From positions 1 through 64,000 of the forward strand of contig NZ_BMKW01000003.1 of NCBI RefSeq assembly GCF_014644535.1: DNA of 64,000 nucleotides. Reading direction: 5' to 3'. Positions within the stretch are counted from its first letter, which is position 1; each line of letters begins with the position of its first letter. The notes under the pieces are model-generated. The model was not told where the DNA came from. It ran no database searches and was given only the letters and a program-made list of their open reading frames with translations. The DNA is from Neoroseomonas lacus. Lineage in GTDB: Bacteria > Pseudomonadota > Alphaproteobacteria > Acetobacterales > Acetobacteraceae. Shown here one piece after another: positions 1-10,103 of this stretch. The position numbers were made by a program, and so were the translations under genes.

Positions 1-332
1 CGCGCCGCCGCCGACGATCTTGCGCGCACCGACGCCGCGCGAAGATCTGACGCATCAAGATCAAGCCGCGTGATCGAAATGCCTCTCGCTATCCAAACTC
101 CGCGAATCGCTCAGGCACAAAGCGAATCACAGAACCAAACACTCCAGAATCTCAGCGCGTCACTCAAGACGCAGAACCGTATAAGTAGCGCGTCAGCGGA
201 ACCTTGGTGCCATGAGAGCCGCGGACATTCGCTGGTTGCGATTCTGCAACACCAGCCATGGCGCCATCTTGATGTCGACCGGCACCACCAAGGGCTCTCT
301 CACAGTCGATCACCAGGCCTGTTGCATGTGGG
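1..332. other. Non-coding left edge, nothing assignable
   Basis: This is the stretch downstream of the biotin carboxylase gene. Its first half is less GC-rich than the rest of the window. Frames are open on both strands, but I recognise no motif and no start with a ribosome site. It may hold the tail of a decayed gene or of DNA beyond the window edge. Confidence 0.4.
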
Positions 333-2348
333 CTACACGTTCGGCGCAAAGGTGACGAGCTCGGCACCCTCGTCGACCATGTCGTCCACGGCGTGGCGAA
401 CCTGCGCCACCGTGCCATCCATCGGCGCGCGAAGAGTGAGCTCCATCTTCATCGCCTCGAGCACCATGAGTGGCGCGTTCTTCTGAACCGCATCGCCGGG
501 CGCCACCAGCACGCGTGTCACGCGGGCGGGTATCGGGGCGATCACACGGTCCGCGCCCGCCGTTTCGGTGCGCGGCGGGGCGAGCGGGTTCTCGTGGACC
601 AGCGTATGGTTCCCGCCGGCAAGGATGACCGTCAGTTCCGCGCCACGCCGCGCCACGTTGAGGCGGCGAGAGACGCCGTTGACCACAAGCAGCAGCCCGG
701 CCGCATCCTCGGTGAGGCTCGCCTGGACCGCGCCGCCCGGCAATTCAAGACGAAAGCTGCCGTCAGGCAGAGGGTAGGTGCGCAGCGTGACGGCACCGAC
801 GTCGCCGCGCCGGAAACGCAGATCCTGATAGCCGTCACCGTTCAGGCGCCACGCATCCACCGCAGCCCAGGGCGACCAGGGATCGCCGGTAACACGCGCC
901 GCGGCCTGGATGGCGGCATCCTGGTTGCGCACGACGGTCAGCGCCGCCGCGGCCCAGATCGCCGTTTCCTCAGCGGGGTCAGGCAGCTGCGTCACCGGCA
1001 GCAGCGCCACCCTATGACGCGCGATGAAGCCGGTATCCAGGTCTGCGGCGGCGAATGCAGCATGGCCGGCGATCGCGCGCAGTAGGCCAAGATTGGTCGC
1101 GACCCCGACCACCTCGTACTCGGACAAGGCGGCGACCAGGCGCCGCACGGCCGTCGGGCGGTCCTCGCCCCAGACGATCAACTTGGCAATCATCGGGTCG
1201 TAGTGCTGGGTGATCACGTCGCCTTCGCGCACGCCGGTGTCCACGCGGACATGACCAGACTGCTCGCGCGGCTGGCGCAGATGCACGAGACGACCTGTTG
1301 AAGGCAGGAAGTCGCGCGCGGGATCTTCCGCATAGACGCGCGCCTCGATGGCATGCCCGCGGATCAGGAGTTGGTCCTGGGTCAATGGCAGCTTCTCGCC
1401 GGCTGCCACCCGCAGCTGCCATTCCACCAGGTCCTGTCCGGTGACCATCTCGGTGACAGGGTGCTCGACCTGCAGGCGGGTGTTCATCTCCATAAAGTAG
1501 AAGGCGTCGCCCTCGGCGATGAACTCGACCGTGCCGGCACCGACATACCGCACCGCCTGCGCAGCGGCGACGGCGGCCTCGCCCATGGCGCGGCGGCGGG
1601 CGGGGGCCATGCCGGGCGCCGGCGCTTCCTCGAGGACCTTCTGGTGCCGCCGCTGGATCGAGCAGTCGCGCTCGAACAGCGACACCGCATTGCCCTGCGT
1701 GTCGGCGAAGACCTGGATCTCGATATGCCGCGGCCGTGTGAGGTATTTCTCGATCAGCACTCGATCGTCACCGAAGGCAGCGAGTGCCTCACGCTTGGCG
1801 CCCTCGACGGCGGCCTCAAGATCCTCCGGCTGTTCGACGATCCGCATGCCCTTGCCACCGCCGCCGGCACTGGCCTTGATCAGTACCGGATAGCCGATCC
1901 CCGCGGCGGCCTCGGCCAGGATGGGCAGATCCTGCGCCTCGCCGTGGTAGCCCGGCACCAGCGGCACGCCGGAACGCTGCATCAGCGCCTTGGCCTCGGC
2001 CTTGGAGCCCATGGCGCGGATCGCCGCCGCCGGCGGGCCAATGAAGACGAGGCCCGCCGCCGCACAGGCCTCGGCGAAGGCAGCGTTCTCCGACAGGAAG
2101 CCGTAGCCAGGATGGATCGCCTCCACACCGGCGCGCCGGGCGGTGGCGATGATCGTCTCGATCGACAGGTAGCTCTGCCGCGCCGGGGCGGGGCCGATCG
2201 GCCAGGCTTCGTCGGCAAGGCGCATGTGCCGCGCGTCGGCATCGGCCTCAGAATAGACGGCGACGGTGGCGATGCCGAGGCGTCGCGCGGTGGCGATCAC
2301 GCGGCAGGCGATTTCGCCGCGATTGGCGATCAGGATCTTGCGGAACAT
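333..2348 (-). CDS. mccA: Biotin-containing acyl-CoA carboxylase alpha subunit (methylcrotonyl-CoA carboxylase type)
   Basis: This 671-aa protein would carboxylate its own biotin with ATP and bicarbonate, then hand CO2 to the partner carboxyltransferase. The N-terminus MFRKILIANRGEIACRV is the classic biotin carboxylase start. The ATP-grasp glycine loop KASAGGGGKGM lies at residues 158-168. The C-terminal biotinyl domain carries EAMKM, with the biotin-accepting Lys near residue 634. Domain order and length fit the MCC/geranyl-CoA carboxylase alpha subunit. A GTG at 2360 and an ATG at 2357 are possible starts overlapping the mccB stop, so coupling to mccB is likely. I chose ATG 2348 by family N-terminus. 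Substrate identity is inferred: no isovaleryl-CoA dehydrogenase or HMG-CoA lyase lies nearby, so another branched acyl-CoA is possible. Confidence 0.9.
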   Translation of the reverse strand: MFRKILIANRGEIACRVIATARRLGIATVAVYSEADADARHMRLADEAWPIGPAPARQSYLSIETIIATARRAGVEAIHPGYGFLSENAAFAEACAAAGLVFIGPPAAAIRAMGSKAEAKALMQRSGVPLVPGYHGEAQDLPILAEAAAGIGYPVLIKASAGGGGKGMRIVEQPEDLEAAVEGAKREALAAFGDDRVLIEKYLTRPRHIEIQVFADTQGNAVSLFERDCSIQRRHQKVLEEAPAPGMAPARRRAMGEAAVAAAQAVRYVGAGTVEFIAEGDAFYFMEMNTRLQVEHPVTEMVTGQDLVEWQLRVAAGEKLPLTQDQLLIRGHAIEARVYAEDPARDFLPSTGRLVHLRQPREQSGHVRVDTGVREGDVITQHYDPMIAKLIVWGEDRPTAVRRLVAALSEYEVVGVATNLGLLRAIAGHAAFAAADLDTGFIARHRVALLPVTQLPDPAEETAIWAAAALTVVRNQDAAIQAAARVTGDPWSPWAAVDAWRLNGDGYQDLRFRRGDVGAVTLRTYPLPDGSFRLELPGGAVQASLTEDAAGLLLVVNGVSRRLNVARRGAELTVILAGGNHTLVHENPLAPPRTETAGADRVIAPIPARVTRVLVAPGDAVQKNAPLMVLEAMKMELTLRAPMDGTVAQVRHAVDDMVDEGAELVTFAPNV

Positions 2349-2356
2349 GGTACCCA

Positions 2357-3964
<1,608 letters not shown>

Positions 3965-3997
3965 GGTGTTGCTCCTCCTTGGTAGCGTGGATCGCGA

Positions 3998-5236
3998 TCA
4001 TGCGCCTGGCTCCGCAGCGATGCGGTCTATGACGCCCAGGCGCCGCAACGCCTCGATCCGCTCCTCGGAGAAGCCAAGATCGCGGCGGAGCACGTCCGCC
4101 GTATGCTGGCCGAGCCTCGGCGATGCCTCAAGCGGGGCCTGCGTCTCGCCCGGGAACTTGATGGGGCGTCCCAGCATGCGCAACGTGCCCGCCGCCGGAT
4201 GTTCGGTCGCCACCACCATCTCCCGCGCCACGGCATGCGGATGCGACAGGGCGGCAGTGACACCCAGGACCGGCGCGTGCGGGACGTCATGCGCTTCGAG
4301 TAGCTGCTGCCATTCGGCGACGCTGCGCGTGGCGGTGATGGCCGCGATGCGCGGCTCGATCTCGGCGCGGCGTTCGCGCCGGGCGGACATGGTGGTGAGG
4401 CCGGGGTCCTGGCCGAGCTCGGGGCAGCCAAGCGCATTGCACAGCTTCGGCCAGAAGCCGTCGGCCAGGCAGGCGATGATGATCGCGCCATCACTTGCCG
4501 GAAAGCCTCCGTAAGGCACCACACTCGGATGCGCCGAACCCATCGGTACCGGGTCTTGGCCATTCAGGAAGGCAAGCTGGGCGAAATAGCCCAGCAGCGA
4601 CATCGTGCCGTCATAGAGGCTGACATCGATCAGCCGGCCGCGCCCGGTCACCGCTCGCTCATGCAGAGCGGAGAGGATCGCGATGGCGCCGAAGATGCCG
4701 CCCGACATGTCGCCGATCGGCAGCCCCATTTTGACCGGCGGCCGGCCCTGTTCCCCGTTCACGCTGAGCACACCCGTCAGCGCCTGCGTCACGATGTCGA
4801 AGGATGGCTTGTCGCGCAGCGGCCCGGTCAGGCCGAAGCCGCTGACGGCGCAGTAGATCAGCCTGGGGTTCAGCGCCATCAACGCCTCGGCGCCGAGACC
4901 GAGGCGGTCCATCACGCCGGGTCGGAAATTCTCGATCAACACATCGGCCGTAGCGACGAGGTCGCGCAGGATCTCCACGCCCTCGGATTGGCGCAGGTCA
5001 AGCACGAGGCTTCGCTTGCCCCGGTTGAGACCGACGAAGTAGTGGCTCTCGCCGCCGATGAACGGTGCGAAGCCGCGCGTTTCGTCGCCATTGCCGGGGG
5101 GCTCGACCTTCAGGATCTCCGCACCGAGGTCGCCGAGGAACTGCGTGGCGAGCGGCCCCGCCAACACGCGCGTCAGGTCAATGACACGCAGGCCGGCGAG
5201 CGGCCCACCCCAGGCCGTGCCCGTGGCTGCGCTCAT
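3998..5236 (-). CDS. CaiB/BaiF family (class III) CoA-transferase
   Basis: This 412-aa protein belongs to the formyl-CoA transferase/CaiB family and would move CoA between acids. It has the family N-terminus (LAGLRVIDLTRVLAGP), the VEPPGNGDETRG segment, and the catalytic Asp at residue 176 in LPIGDMSGG, the position expected from formyl-CoA transferase (Asp169). It sits between the Bug receptor and mccB in the IclR-linked operon, so it probably activates an imported acid by CoA exchange. No ribosome site precedes its ATG. A 13-15 codon mini-ORF with its own purine-rich site ends on this start codon (ATGA overlap), so it may be translated by coupling. Confidence 0.9.
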   Translation of the reverse strand: MSAATGTAWGGPLAGLRVIDLTRVLAGPLATQFLGDLGAEILKVEPPGNGDETRGFAPFIGGESHYFVGLNRGKRSLVLDLRQSEGVEILRDLVATADVLIENFRPGVMDRLGLGAEALMALNPRLIYCAVSGFGLTGPLRDKPSFDIVTQALTGVLSVNGEQGRPPVKMGLPIGDMSGGIFGAIAILSALHERAVTGRGRLIDVSLYDGTMSLLGYFAQLAFLNGQDPVPMGSAHPSVVPYGGFPASDGAIIIACLADGFWPKLCNALGCPELGQDPGLTTMSARRERRAEIEPRIAAITATRSVAEWQQLLEAHDVPHAPVLGVTAALSHPHAVAREMVVATEHPAAGTLRMLGRPIKFPGETQAPLEASPRLGQHTADVLRRDLGFSEERIEALRRLGVIDRIAAEPGA

Positions 5237-5280
5237 CGGCGCGCGGCCGGGCGCTGAACAACGCTGTGCCTCATCGACAT
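5233..5280 (-). CDS. Mini-ORF coupled to the CoA-transferase start
   Basis: This is a 15-codon reading frame (second ATG at 5274, 13 codons) rich in Arg. It is preceded by GGGGAGAG, which spaces well (8 nt) to the second ATG. Its TGA overlaps the CoA-transferase ATG as ATGA. The main gene lacks a ribosome site of its own, so this frame may deliver ribosomes to it. It could also be a chance open frame in GC-rich DNA. Confidence 0.35.
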   Translation of the reverse strand: MSMRHSVVQRPAARR

Positions 5281-5309
5281 CTCTCCCCGGTTTTCCATTG
5301 CCGTCGAAG

Positions 5310-5410
5310 CGGCCAGAGCAGATCCCGTCCGGATGGAATCACCCGGGCGGGTGAAGATGCTCGCTCGAACTGAGCGAGAGCGGTTCCACCCTCGGGGAAC
5401 TGCTCTAGCC
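5310..5410. repeat. Palindromic intergenic element of about 100 bp
   Basis: Imperfect terminal inverted repeats of 16 nt (5310-5325 and 5395-5410, 14 of 16 paired) enclose further hairpins: TCACCC/GGGTGA, TCGCTC/GAGCGA, and GAGCGGTTCC against GGAACTGCTC. The right arm covers the stop codon of the Bug gene. The nested structure resembles the dispersed palindromic repeats of alphaproteobacteria and would also serve as an mRNA terminator or stabiliser inside the operon. No second copy was noticed in this window. Confidence 0.5.
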
Positions 5411-6370
5411 GGCCCTGAGGCCCAGGGTCTCGATGACCGGCTGCCATTTCGAGCGGTCTGCGCGCATCAGCGCGGCGAGCTCTTCCGGCGTGCCGCCGAC
5501 AGGCTCGGCGCCGCCGCTGACGAGGAAGGCACGCAGCGTGGGATCCGCGAGGCCCGCATTCGACGCCTCGTTCAGCTGGCGAACGATGTCCGCCGGCGTG
5601 CCCTTCGGCGCGTAGAACGCGTTCCAGGCGGTGACCTCCACATCGACGCCCTGCTCGCGGAAGGTCAGCACCTCCGGCAGGGATCCCGACCGCCTGGCGA
5701 GCGAGACCCCGAGCGGGCGGATGCGGTCGCCATGGATGCCGCCCAGCGAGCTTGCGATGGTGTCCACCACGCCCAGCACGTCTCCGCGCATCCCGCCGGT
5801 CAGGGCCTGGGCGCTGCCATTGTAGGGAACCTGCTGGACCTCGATGCCCGCCGCGCGGCGCAGCATCTCGGCCGCCACGCGCGCTGTCGTGCTCGGCACG
5901 CCGATCGAGACCTGGCCCGGCCGCGCGCGGGCCGCGGACACGAACTCCGCGAGCGACTTCACTGGTGCATCCTGCGCCGTGTAGAGCACCATGCCGAGAC
6001 TGAGGATGGCGGCGATCGGCGCGAAATCTGCGACAGGATCGAAGCCGAGCGAGGGAAACATGAACTCGTTCGCCGCATGGGTGGCGTTGGTGCCCCACAG
6101 CAGCGTGTAGCCATCCGGCTCCGCCCGGGCGACCAGGGCGGAACCGATGTTGCCGCCGGCGCCCGCGCGGTTCTCCACCACGAAGGGCTGGCTGAAGCGG
6201 CGCTGGTAGAATTCGGCGAAGCGCCGGCCGAACAGGTCCGTGCCCTGGCCTGCCGGATAGGGTACGATGAGGCGCACCGGACGGGTGGGCCAGGACTGTG
6301 CCAGGGCCGGCCGTGCGAGTGCCGCGGCCATACCGGCCAGCGGCATCGCCAGGATGTTTCTTCTTTTCAT
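5405..6370 (-). CDS. Bug/TctC family tricarboxylate-type periplasmic receptor
   Basis: This 321-aa solute receptor starts MKRRN at 6370. The start is backed by an AGGAGGAG ribosome site and a following signal peptide that ends ALARPALAQ. The mature part opens with the Bug signature WPTRPVRLIVPYPAGQGTD and carries ENRAGAGGNIGSALVARAEPDGYTLL. Bug proteins bind carboxylates, amino acids and related acids in the periplasm, often for a TctAB permease; none is encoded here. Its place between MaoC-like and CaiB-like genes suggests it captures the acid that the operon degrades. The ligand cannot be told from sequence. Confidence 0.92.
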   Translation of the reverse strand: MKRRNILAMPLAGMAAALARPALAQSWPTRPVRLIVPYPAGQGTDLFGRRFAEFYQRRFSQPFVVENRAGAGGNIGSALVARAEPDGYTLLWGTNATHAANEFMFPSLGFDPVADFAPIAAILSLGMVLYTAQDAPVKSLAEFVSAARARPGQVSIGVPSTTARVAAEMLRRAAGIEVQQVPYNGSAQALTGGMRGDVLGVVDTIASSLGGIHGDRIRPLGVSLARRSGSLPEVLTFREQGVDVEVTAWNAFYAPKGTPADIVRQLNEASNAGLADPTLRAFLVSGGAEPVGGTPEELAALMRADRSKWQPVIETLGLRAG

Positions 6371-6404
6371 TGGACGTCTCCTCCTGCGTTCGTTGTCGCT
6401 GCTG

Positions 6405-7562
6405 TCAGCCGCTGCGCGAAGGCAGCGCGATCGTCCCGCCGCCGAGTACCGAAAGCTCGCCATCCTGGTTGCGCGCTTCCTGTTCCACCTCGATCAGGTG
6501 GCGGCCGCCCTCGATCCGCTTGCCGGTTACCTTGCCATCGATGAACAGCAGGTCGCCCTCCGGGTTGTGGCGGCGCAGCTTGCTCGTCGCCCGCACCAGG
6601 AAGCCGGTGTCGCCCATCCAGTCGGTCAGCTGATGCGTCAGCCAGGAACAACGCTCGGGGCCGTAATCGTAGGCGCCAGGCGCGCCGACCATGAGCGCCA
6701 TCTCCGGTTCCCAATGCACGCGCTCGGGGCAGTCGGGAATGTTGAAGCGGTTGCGGATGCCCAGGCCCGGATGCGCTTGTACCTGCTTCCAGGCGAGGCG
6801 GTTGGCGCGGATATACAGCCCGCCCCAACCCTGGGCATAGGCGATGAAGCCGGTGACCGTCATAGGGCCCTTTGGCATGGTGGGCAGCGTATCGCCAACC
6901 TCGACATCCTCGAAATATCGCGGGGTGTCGCCGCGCGGACGTTCCTCGGAGTACAGGCGCCACACCTTCGCCAGCTCCTCATCCGTGTACCGGCGTTGCG
7001 GCTTGGCCTTGACGTCCTTGTACTTGGTGCCGGTCTCACGCGCGGCGTCGCGATCGGTGCGGAAGCACCAGCTCTCGGCATCGGCGACTAGGTCGCCATC
7101 CGCACCATAGAACTTCACATGGTAGACCTGCCGGATGGCGCGACCTGCGAAGGCGGTCTCATGCTCGACGATCTCGGCGAGCGAGGCTTCTGTCGTGATC
7201 GTCTCATTGCGCCGGACCCAGCGGTGCCACCGCCAGTCGGCGCCTGACCACATGGCATGCACGCCAGGCAGGCCGCCGACATAGCCGGAGATGATGCGGC
7301 TGGTGGTGAACAGGAAGCTCGGCAGCGCGACAATGCCGCCGAGCGTGCTGCGCTCCGCATAGGCGGGGTCGCACCACAGCGGATTGTCGTCACCGATGCC
7401 GTGGGCGTAGTGGCGGATGTTGTCGCGCGTCGCCTCGTAGCACCAGGGCTGGACGGTGTTCTCGATGGGCTTGCCGATGCGGGCGCGCAGCTCGTCCAGC
7501 GCCTGGTCGGTGATCTTCGGGAAAAGCCGGGCGCTCGGTTCGGCGACGATGGTCTCGGACAT
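6405..7562 (-). CDS. MaoC-like/FAS1-type acyl-CoA (de)hydratase
   Basis: This 385-aa protein has the double hot-dog layout of large MaoC-like dehydratases. The N-terminal half resembles the FAS1 dehydratase N domain (YEATRDNIRHYAHGIGDDNP, close to the hydratase-2 motif around Asp and His). The C-terminal half contains KGPMTVTGFIAYAQGWGG and a final hot-dog with RRHNPEGDLLFIDGKVTGK. It would hydrate an enoyl-CoA or dehydrate a 3-hydroxyacyl-CoA. The start at 7562 follows a GAGGAG ribosome site; upstream extension of the frame lies inside the ligase gene. It is second in the operon, 26 nt after the acyl-CoA ligase. The exact substrate is unknown. Confidence 0.82.
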   Translation of the reverse strand: MSETIVAEPSARLFPKITDQALDELRARIGKPIENTVQPWCYEATRDNIRHYAHGIGDDNPLWCDPAYAERSTLGGIVALPSFLFTTSRIISGYVGGLPGVHAMWSGADWRWHRWVRRNETITTEASLAEIVEHETAFAGRAIRQVYHVKFYGADGDLVADAESWCFRTDRDAARETGTKYKDVKAKPQRRYTDEELAKVWRLYSEERPRGDTPRYFEDVEVGDTLPTMPKGPMTVTGFIAYAQGWGGLYIRANRLAWKQVQAHPGLGIRNRFNIPDCPERVHWEPEMALMVGAPGAYDYGPERCSWLTHQLTDWMGDTGFLVRATSKLRRHNPEGDLLFIDGKVTGKRIEGGRHLIEVEQEARNQDGELSVLGGGTIALPSRSG

Positions 7563-7588
7563 GACTTCCACTCCTCGGTTCTGGTCGT

Positions 7589-9151
7589 TCAGGCTGCGGT
7601 CGGTGCGCGCGCCGCCTCGGCGTCGCGCAGGACCTTGCGGTTGATCTTGCCGGCGGGCGTCTTGGGCAGTTCCGCCACGAAGGCGACCTGGCGCGGATAT
7701 TCGTGCTGGCTGAGCCGGGCGCGGGTGAAGTCCTGCAACTCGCGAGCGAAGGCCTCGTCGCCCGGGCGGTTGCTGACGATGAAGGCCTTCACCACCTGGC
7801 CGCGCACTGAATCGGGCACGCCGATCGCCGCTGCTTCGCGCACATCGGCGTGCTTGAGCAGCACGTCCTCGATCTCGACGGCGCTCATGGTCCAGCCGGC
7901 GGAGATGATGACATCGTCGGCGCGGCCGCCATGATAGAAATAGCCGTCCTCGTCGATGCGCCCGAGATCCTTGGTCGGGACCCATTCGCCGCGGCGCCAG
8001 ACCTTGATCTCGCCCATCTCGCCGGGCGCACAGGGGCGGCCGTCCGGCGCCTGCACCTCGAGCCGCAGGCCGGGTACCGGCTTGCCGAGCGAGCCAGGCT
8101 TCACCAGGAAGTCGGTGGCACCAGGGTAGTTGACCAGCACCACGCCGACCTCGGTGGTGCCGTACATGCTGCAGGCGGGGACGCCGAAGGTTTCGTCGAT
8201 GAAGCGCAGCGTCTCGCCGTCGATAGGTTCTCCCGTGTAGGACAGCTTGCGGATCGCGAAGCGGAGATCGGACGCGCGGCCGCTCGTCCGCATCATTCGG
8301 TAATGCGTCGCCGCCGCCGAGAGGTTGGTGATCCGGTAGTCCTGCAGGGCGCGCATCAGCCGTACCGCGTCGAACTTCCCGGCATAGGTACCGGTGGTCA
8401 CGCCGAGAGCGAGCGGTGCGAGCGTGCCATGCGCCAGTCCGTGGCCCCAGGCCGGCGAGGAAGGGCAGAAGAACTCATCGCCAGGCCGGATGCCGGTGCC
8501 GTAGAGCGCGGCCATCATCAGCACCACTACGGCGCGGTGGGTGTGCTTCACCGCCGCCGGCAATTCCCGCGTCGTACCCGAGGTGTACTGGAACAGCGCC
8601 ATGTCGTCGGCGCGCGTGCTGACTTGCCAAGCGGTGGGCAGGGCGCCGAGTTCCGCCAGCCAGGCTTCGTCGGCCACCATCACCTCGACGCCTGGGATGC
8701 CTGCGGCAGTGCCGGCCTTTTCCGCATTGGTCAGCAGCACGCGCGGCATGCAGTCAGCGACGCGCAGCCGCACGCCTTCCGGACCGAACAAGGTGAACAG
8801 CGGCACCGCGATCGCGCCGCGCTTCATCGCGCCGAACATGGCCGCATAGAAGGCAAGGGAGGGGTCGAGCATGATCGCCACGCGGTCACCGGGTCCGATG
8901 CCCCGCGCTTCCAGCCAATGAGCGAATTGCGAGGACAGAAGCGCGATCTCGCGGAAGGTGATGGCCTCGTCGCGCCCATCGGCATGGGCGACGCGCACCG
9001 CGACGCGGAGGTCATCCGTGGTGTGCCGATCGATGCACTCATGGGCGATGTTGAGCGAGGCGCGGTCGCCGTCGAAGAAGTCCCAGAGGCGGTCCAGCGA
9101 GAAGTTCGCCTGCGCGAAGCCATACGCCGTGCTGTCGGTGAGCATTTTCAT
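7589..9151 (-). CDS. AMP-forming acyl-CoA ligase with variant P-loop
   Basis: This 520-aa member of the ANL superfamily would activate an acid to its CoA ester with ATP. The phosphate loop reads YTSGTTRELPAAVKH instead of the usual TSGTTGLPKGV, a variant I associate with one subgroup of bacterial acyl-CoA ligases. MYGTTEVGVV, the hinge region (KDLGRIDEDGYFYHGGRADD) and the C-terminal catalytic Lys (PKTPAGKINRK) are intact. The start at 9151 follows GGGAGAG. It is the first gene of the minus-strand operon, next to the divergent IclR gene. Benzoate-CoA ligase-like or medium-chain ligase functions are both possible. Confidence 0.88.
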   Translation of the reverse strand: MKMLTDSTAYGFAQANFSLDRLWDFFDGDRASLNIAHECIDRHTTDDLRVAVRVAHADGRDEAITFREIALLSSQFAHWLEARGIGPGDRVAIMLDPSLAFYAAMFGAMKRGAIAVPLFTLFGPEGVRLRVADCMPRVLLTNAEKAGTAAGIPGVEVMVADEAWLAELGALPTAWQVSTRADDMALFQYTSGTTRELPAAVKHTHRAVVVLMMAALYGTGIRPGDEFFCPSSPAWGHGLAHGTLAPLALGVTTGTYAGKFDAVRLMRALQDYRITNLSAAATHYRMMRTSGRASDLRFAIRKLSYTGEPIDGETLRFIDETFGVPACSMYGTTEVGVVLVNYPGATDFLVKPGSLGKPVPGLRLEVQAPDGRPCAPGEMGEIKVWRRGEWVPTKDLGRIDEDGYFYHGGRADDVIISAGWTMSAVEIEDVLLKHADVREAAAIGVPDSVRGQVVKAFIVSNRPGDEAFARELQDFTRARLSQHEYPRQVAFVAELPKTPAGKINRKVLRDAEAARAPTAA

Positions 9152-9187
9152 TGAACGTCTCTCCCGGGCCACTGCCACGTTGCGAGG

Positions 9188-9245
9188 TTTATCTGCAGCG
9201 CACGGGGGTGTTGTCAATAAGCGTTAATTGTTGTATATGGACAAC
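9188..9245. promoter_or_regulatory. Overlapping divergent promoters and IclR-type operator
   Basis: On the plus strand TTGTCA (9211-9216), a 17-nt spacer and TATATG (9234-9239) form a promoter for the IclR gene. On the minus strand TTGACA (9217-9212), an 18-nt spacer and GATAAA (9193-9188) form one for the six-gene catabolic operon. The two -35 boxes overlap on the same TTGTCAA. An inverted repeat TGTTGTATATGGACAACA (9229-9246) covers the plus-strand -10 box and reaches the likely IclR start. It suits an operator for autoregulation. The promoter match was made by eye. Confidence 0.55.
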
Positions 9246-10103
9246 ATGAAAAACGACAAAAGATCGGCATTGCCGATGGGCGCAGCGCCGAACCACAACA
9301 CGCGCCGCGCGGTTGACGCGCCCCAAGCGGAACAGGATGGGCCGCGGGGCGCCGTCATCCGTCAGGTGCCGGCCGTCGCGCGCGCCGCGGCGATCCTCCG
9401 CCTGCTGTCGCGCAGCGAAACGCCGCTGGGCGTGCACGCCATCGCACGCGCGCTCAAGCTGGTGCCGAGCACCTGCCTGCACATCCTGCGCGCCCTGGCC
9501 GCGGAGGAATTGGTCACCTTCGACCCGGCGACGAAGCGCTACGGCCTGTCGAGCGGAATCGTCGCGCTGGCGCGCGGCATGCTTCGGCACGATCCCTTCA
9601 GCAACCTGGCCCAGGCCGTCCTCGACGCGCTCTCCGCCAAGCACGGTGTCACCGCGATTGGTGTCGAGGCGGCGAGCCTCGACCACATCGTGGTGGTCGC
9701 GATCTCGCGCCCCGACCACGCGCTCGGCCTCCAGGCGGATGTGGGCAGCCGCTACCCGGCATTGATCAGTGCGAGCGGCCGCTGCATCGCGGCCTTCGGC
9801 GGCCATCCCTGGGGCGAAATCGAGAGGCGCTTCCGGGGGCTGCGGTGGGACAACGCACCGACGCTGGCGCAGTGGCGTGCCGATGTCGAAGTGACCCGGC
9901 AGACCGGCTACGCGGTGGACGATGGCCGCTACATCGCGGGCGTGACGATCATCGCCGCGCCGGTGCTGCTGCGCGGCCGCATGTCGCATGCGCTGGTGGT
10001 GATCGGGGTGGGGGAACAGCTACGTCGGATCGGGTACGCCGAGCTCGGGGAGGAACTCCGCGCGAACGCCGCCGACATGTCGCGGCGCATTGAAGCCCCG
10101 TGA
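9246..10103 (+). CDS. IclR family transcriptional regulator
   Basis: This 285-aa regulator has an N-terminal winged helix-turn-helix (about residues 45-90, with LGVHAIARALKLVPSTCLH) and a C-terminal effector-binding GAF-like domain (GYAVDDGRYIAGVTIIAAPV). IclR proteins sense small carboxylic acids or CoA-related metabolites. It is transcribed away from the 333-9151 operon and very likely controls it and itself. Start choice is uncertain: ATG 9246 coincides with the predicted transcription start, which would give a leaderless mRNA. TTG 9228, ATG 9237 and ATG 9276 are alternatives, and none has a good ribosome site. Its 3' end abuts an IS remnant. Confidence 0.92.
   Translation: MKNDKRSALPMGAAPNHNTRRAVDAPQAEQDGPRGAVIRQVPAVARAAAILRLLSRSETPLGVHAIARALKLVPSTCLHILRALAAEELVTFDPATKRYGLSSGIVALARGMLRHDPFSNLAQAVLDALSAKHGVTAIGVEAASLDHIVVVAISRPDHALGLQADVGSRYPALISASGRCIAAFGGHPWGEIERRFRGLRWDNAPTLAQWRADVEVTRQTGYAVDDGRYIAGVTIIAAPVLLRGRMSHALVVIGVGEQLRRIGYAELGEELRANAADMSRRIEAP

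Noticed and set aside
70-486. Plus-strand open frame at the left edge reaching into the mccA 3' end.
   Set aside because: Runs antisense through the biotinyl domain, with no start context or motif.
3998-5236. Considered as an alpha-methylacyl-CoA racemase, like the gene at 47820.
   Set aside because: The catalytic Asp fits formyl-CoA transferase-type enzymes, and the His/Asp/Glu racemase triad positions do not match.
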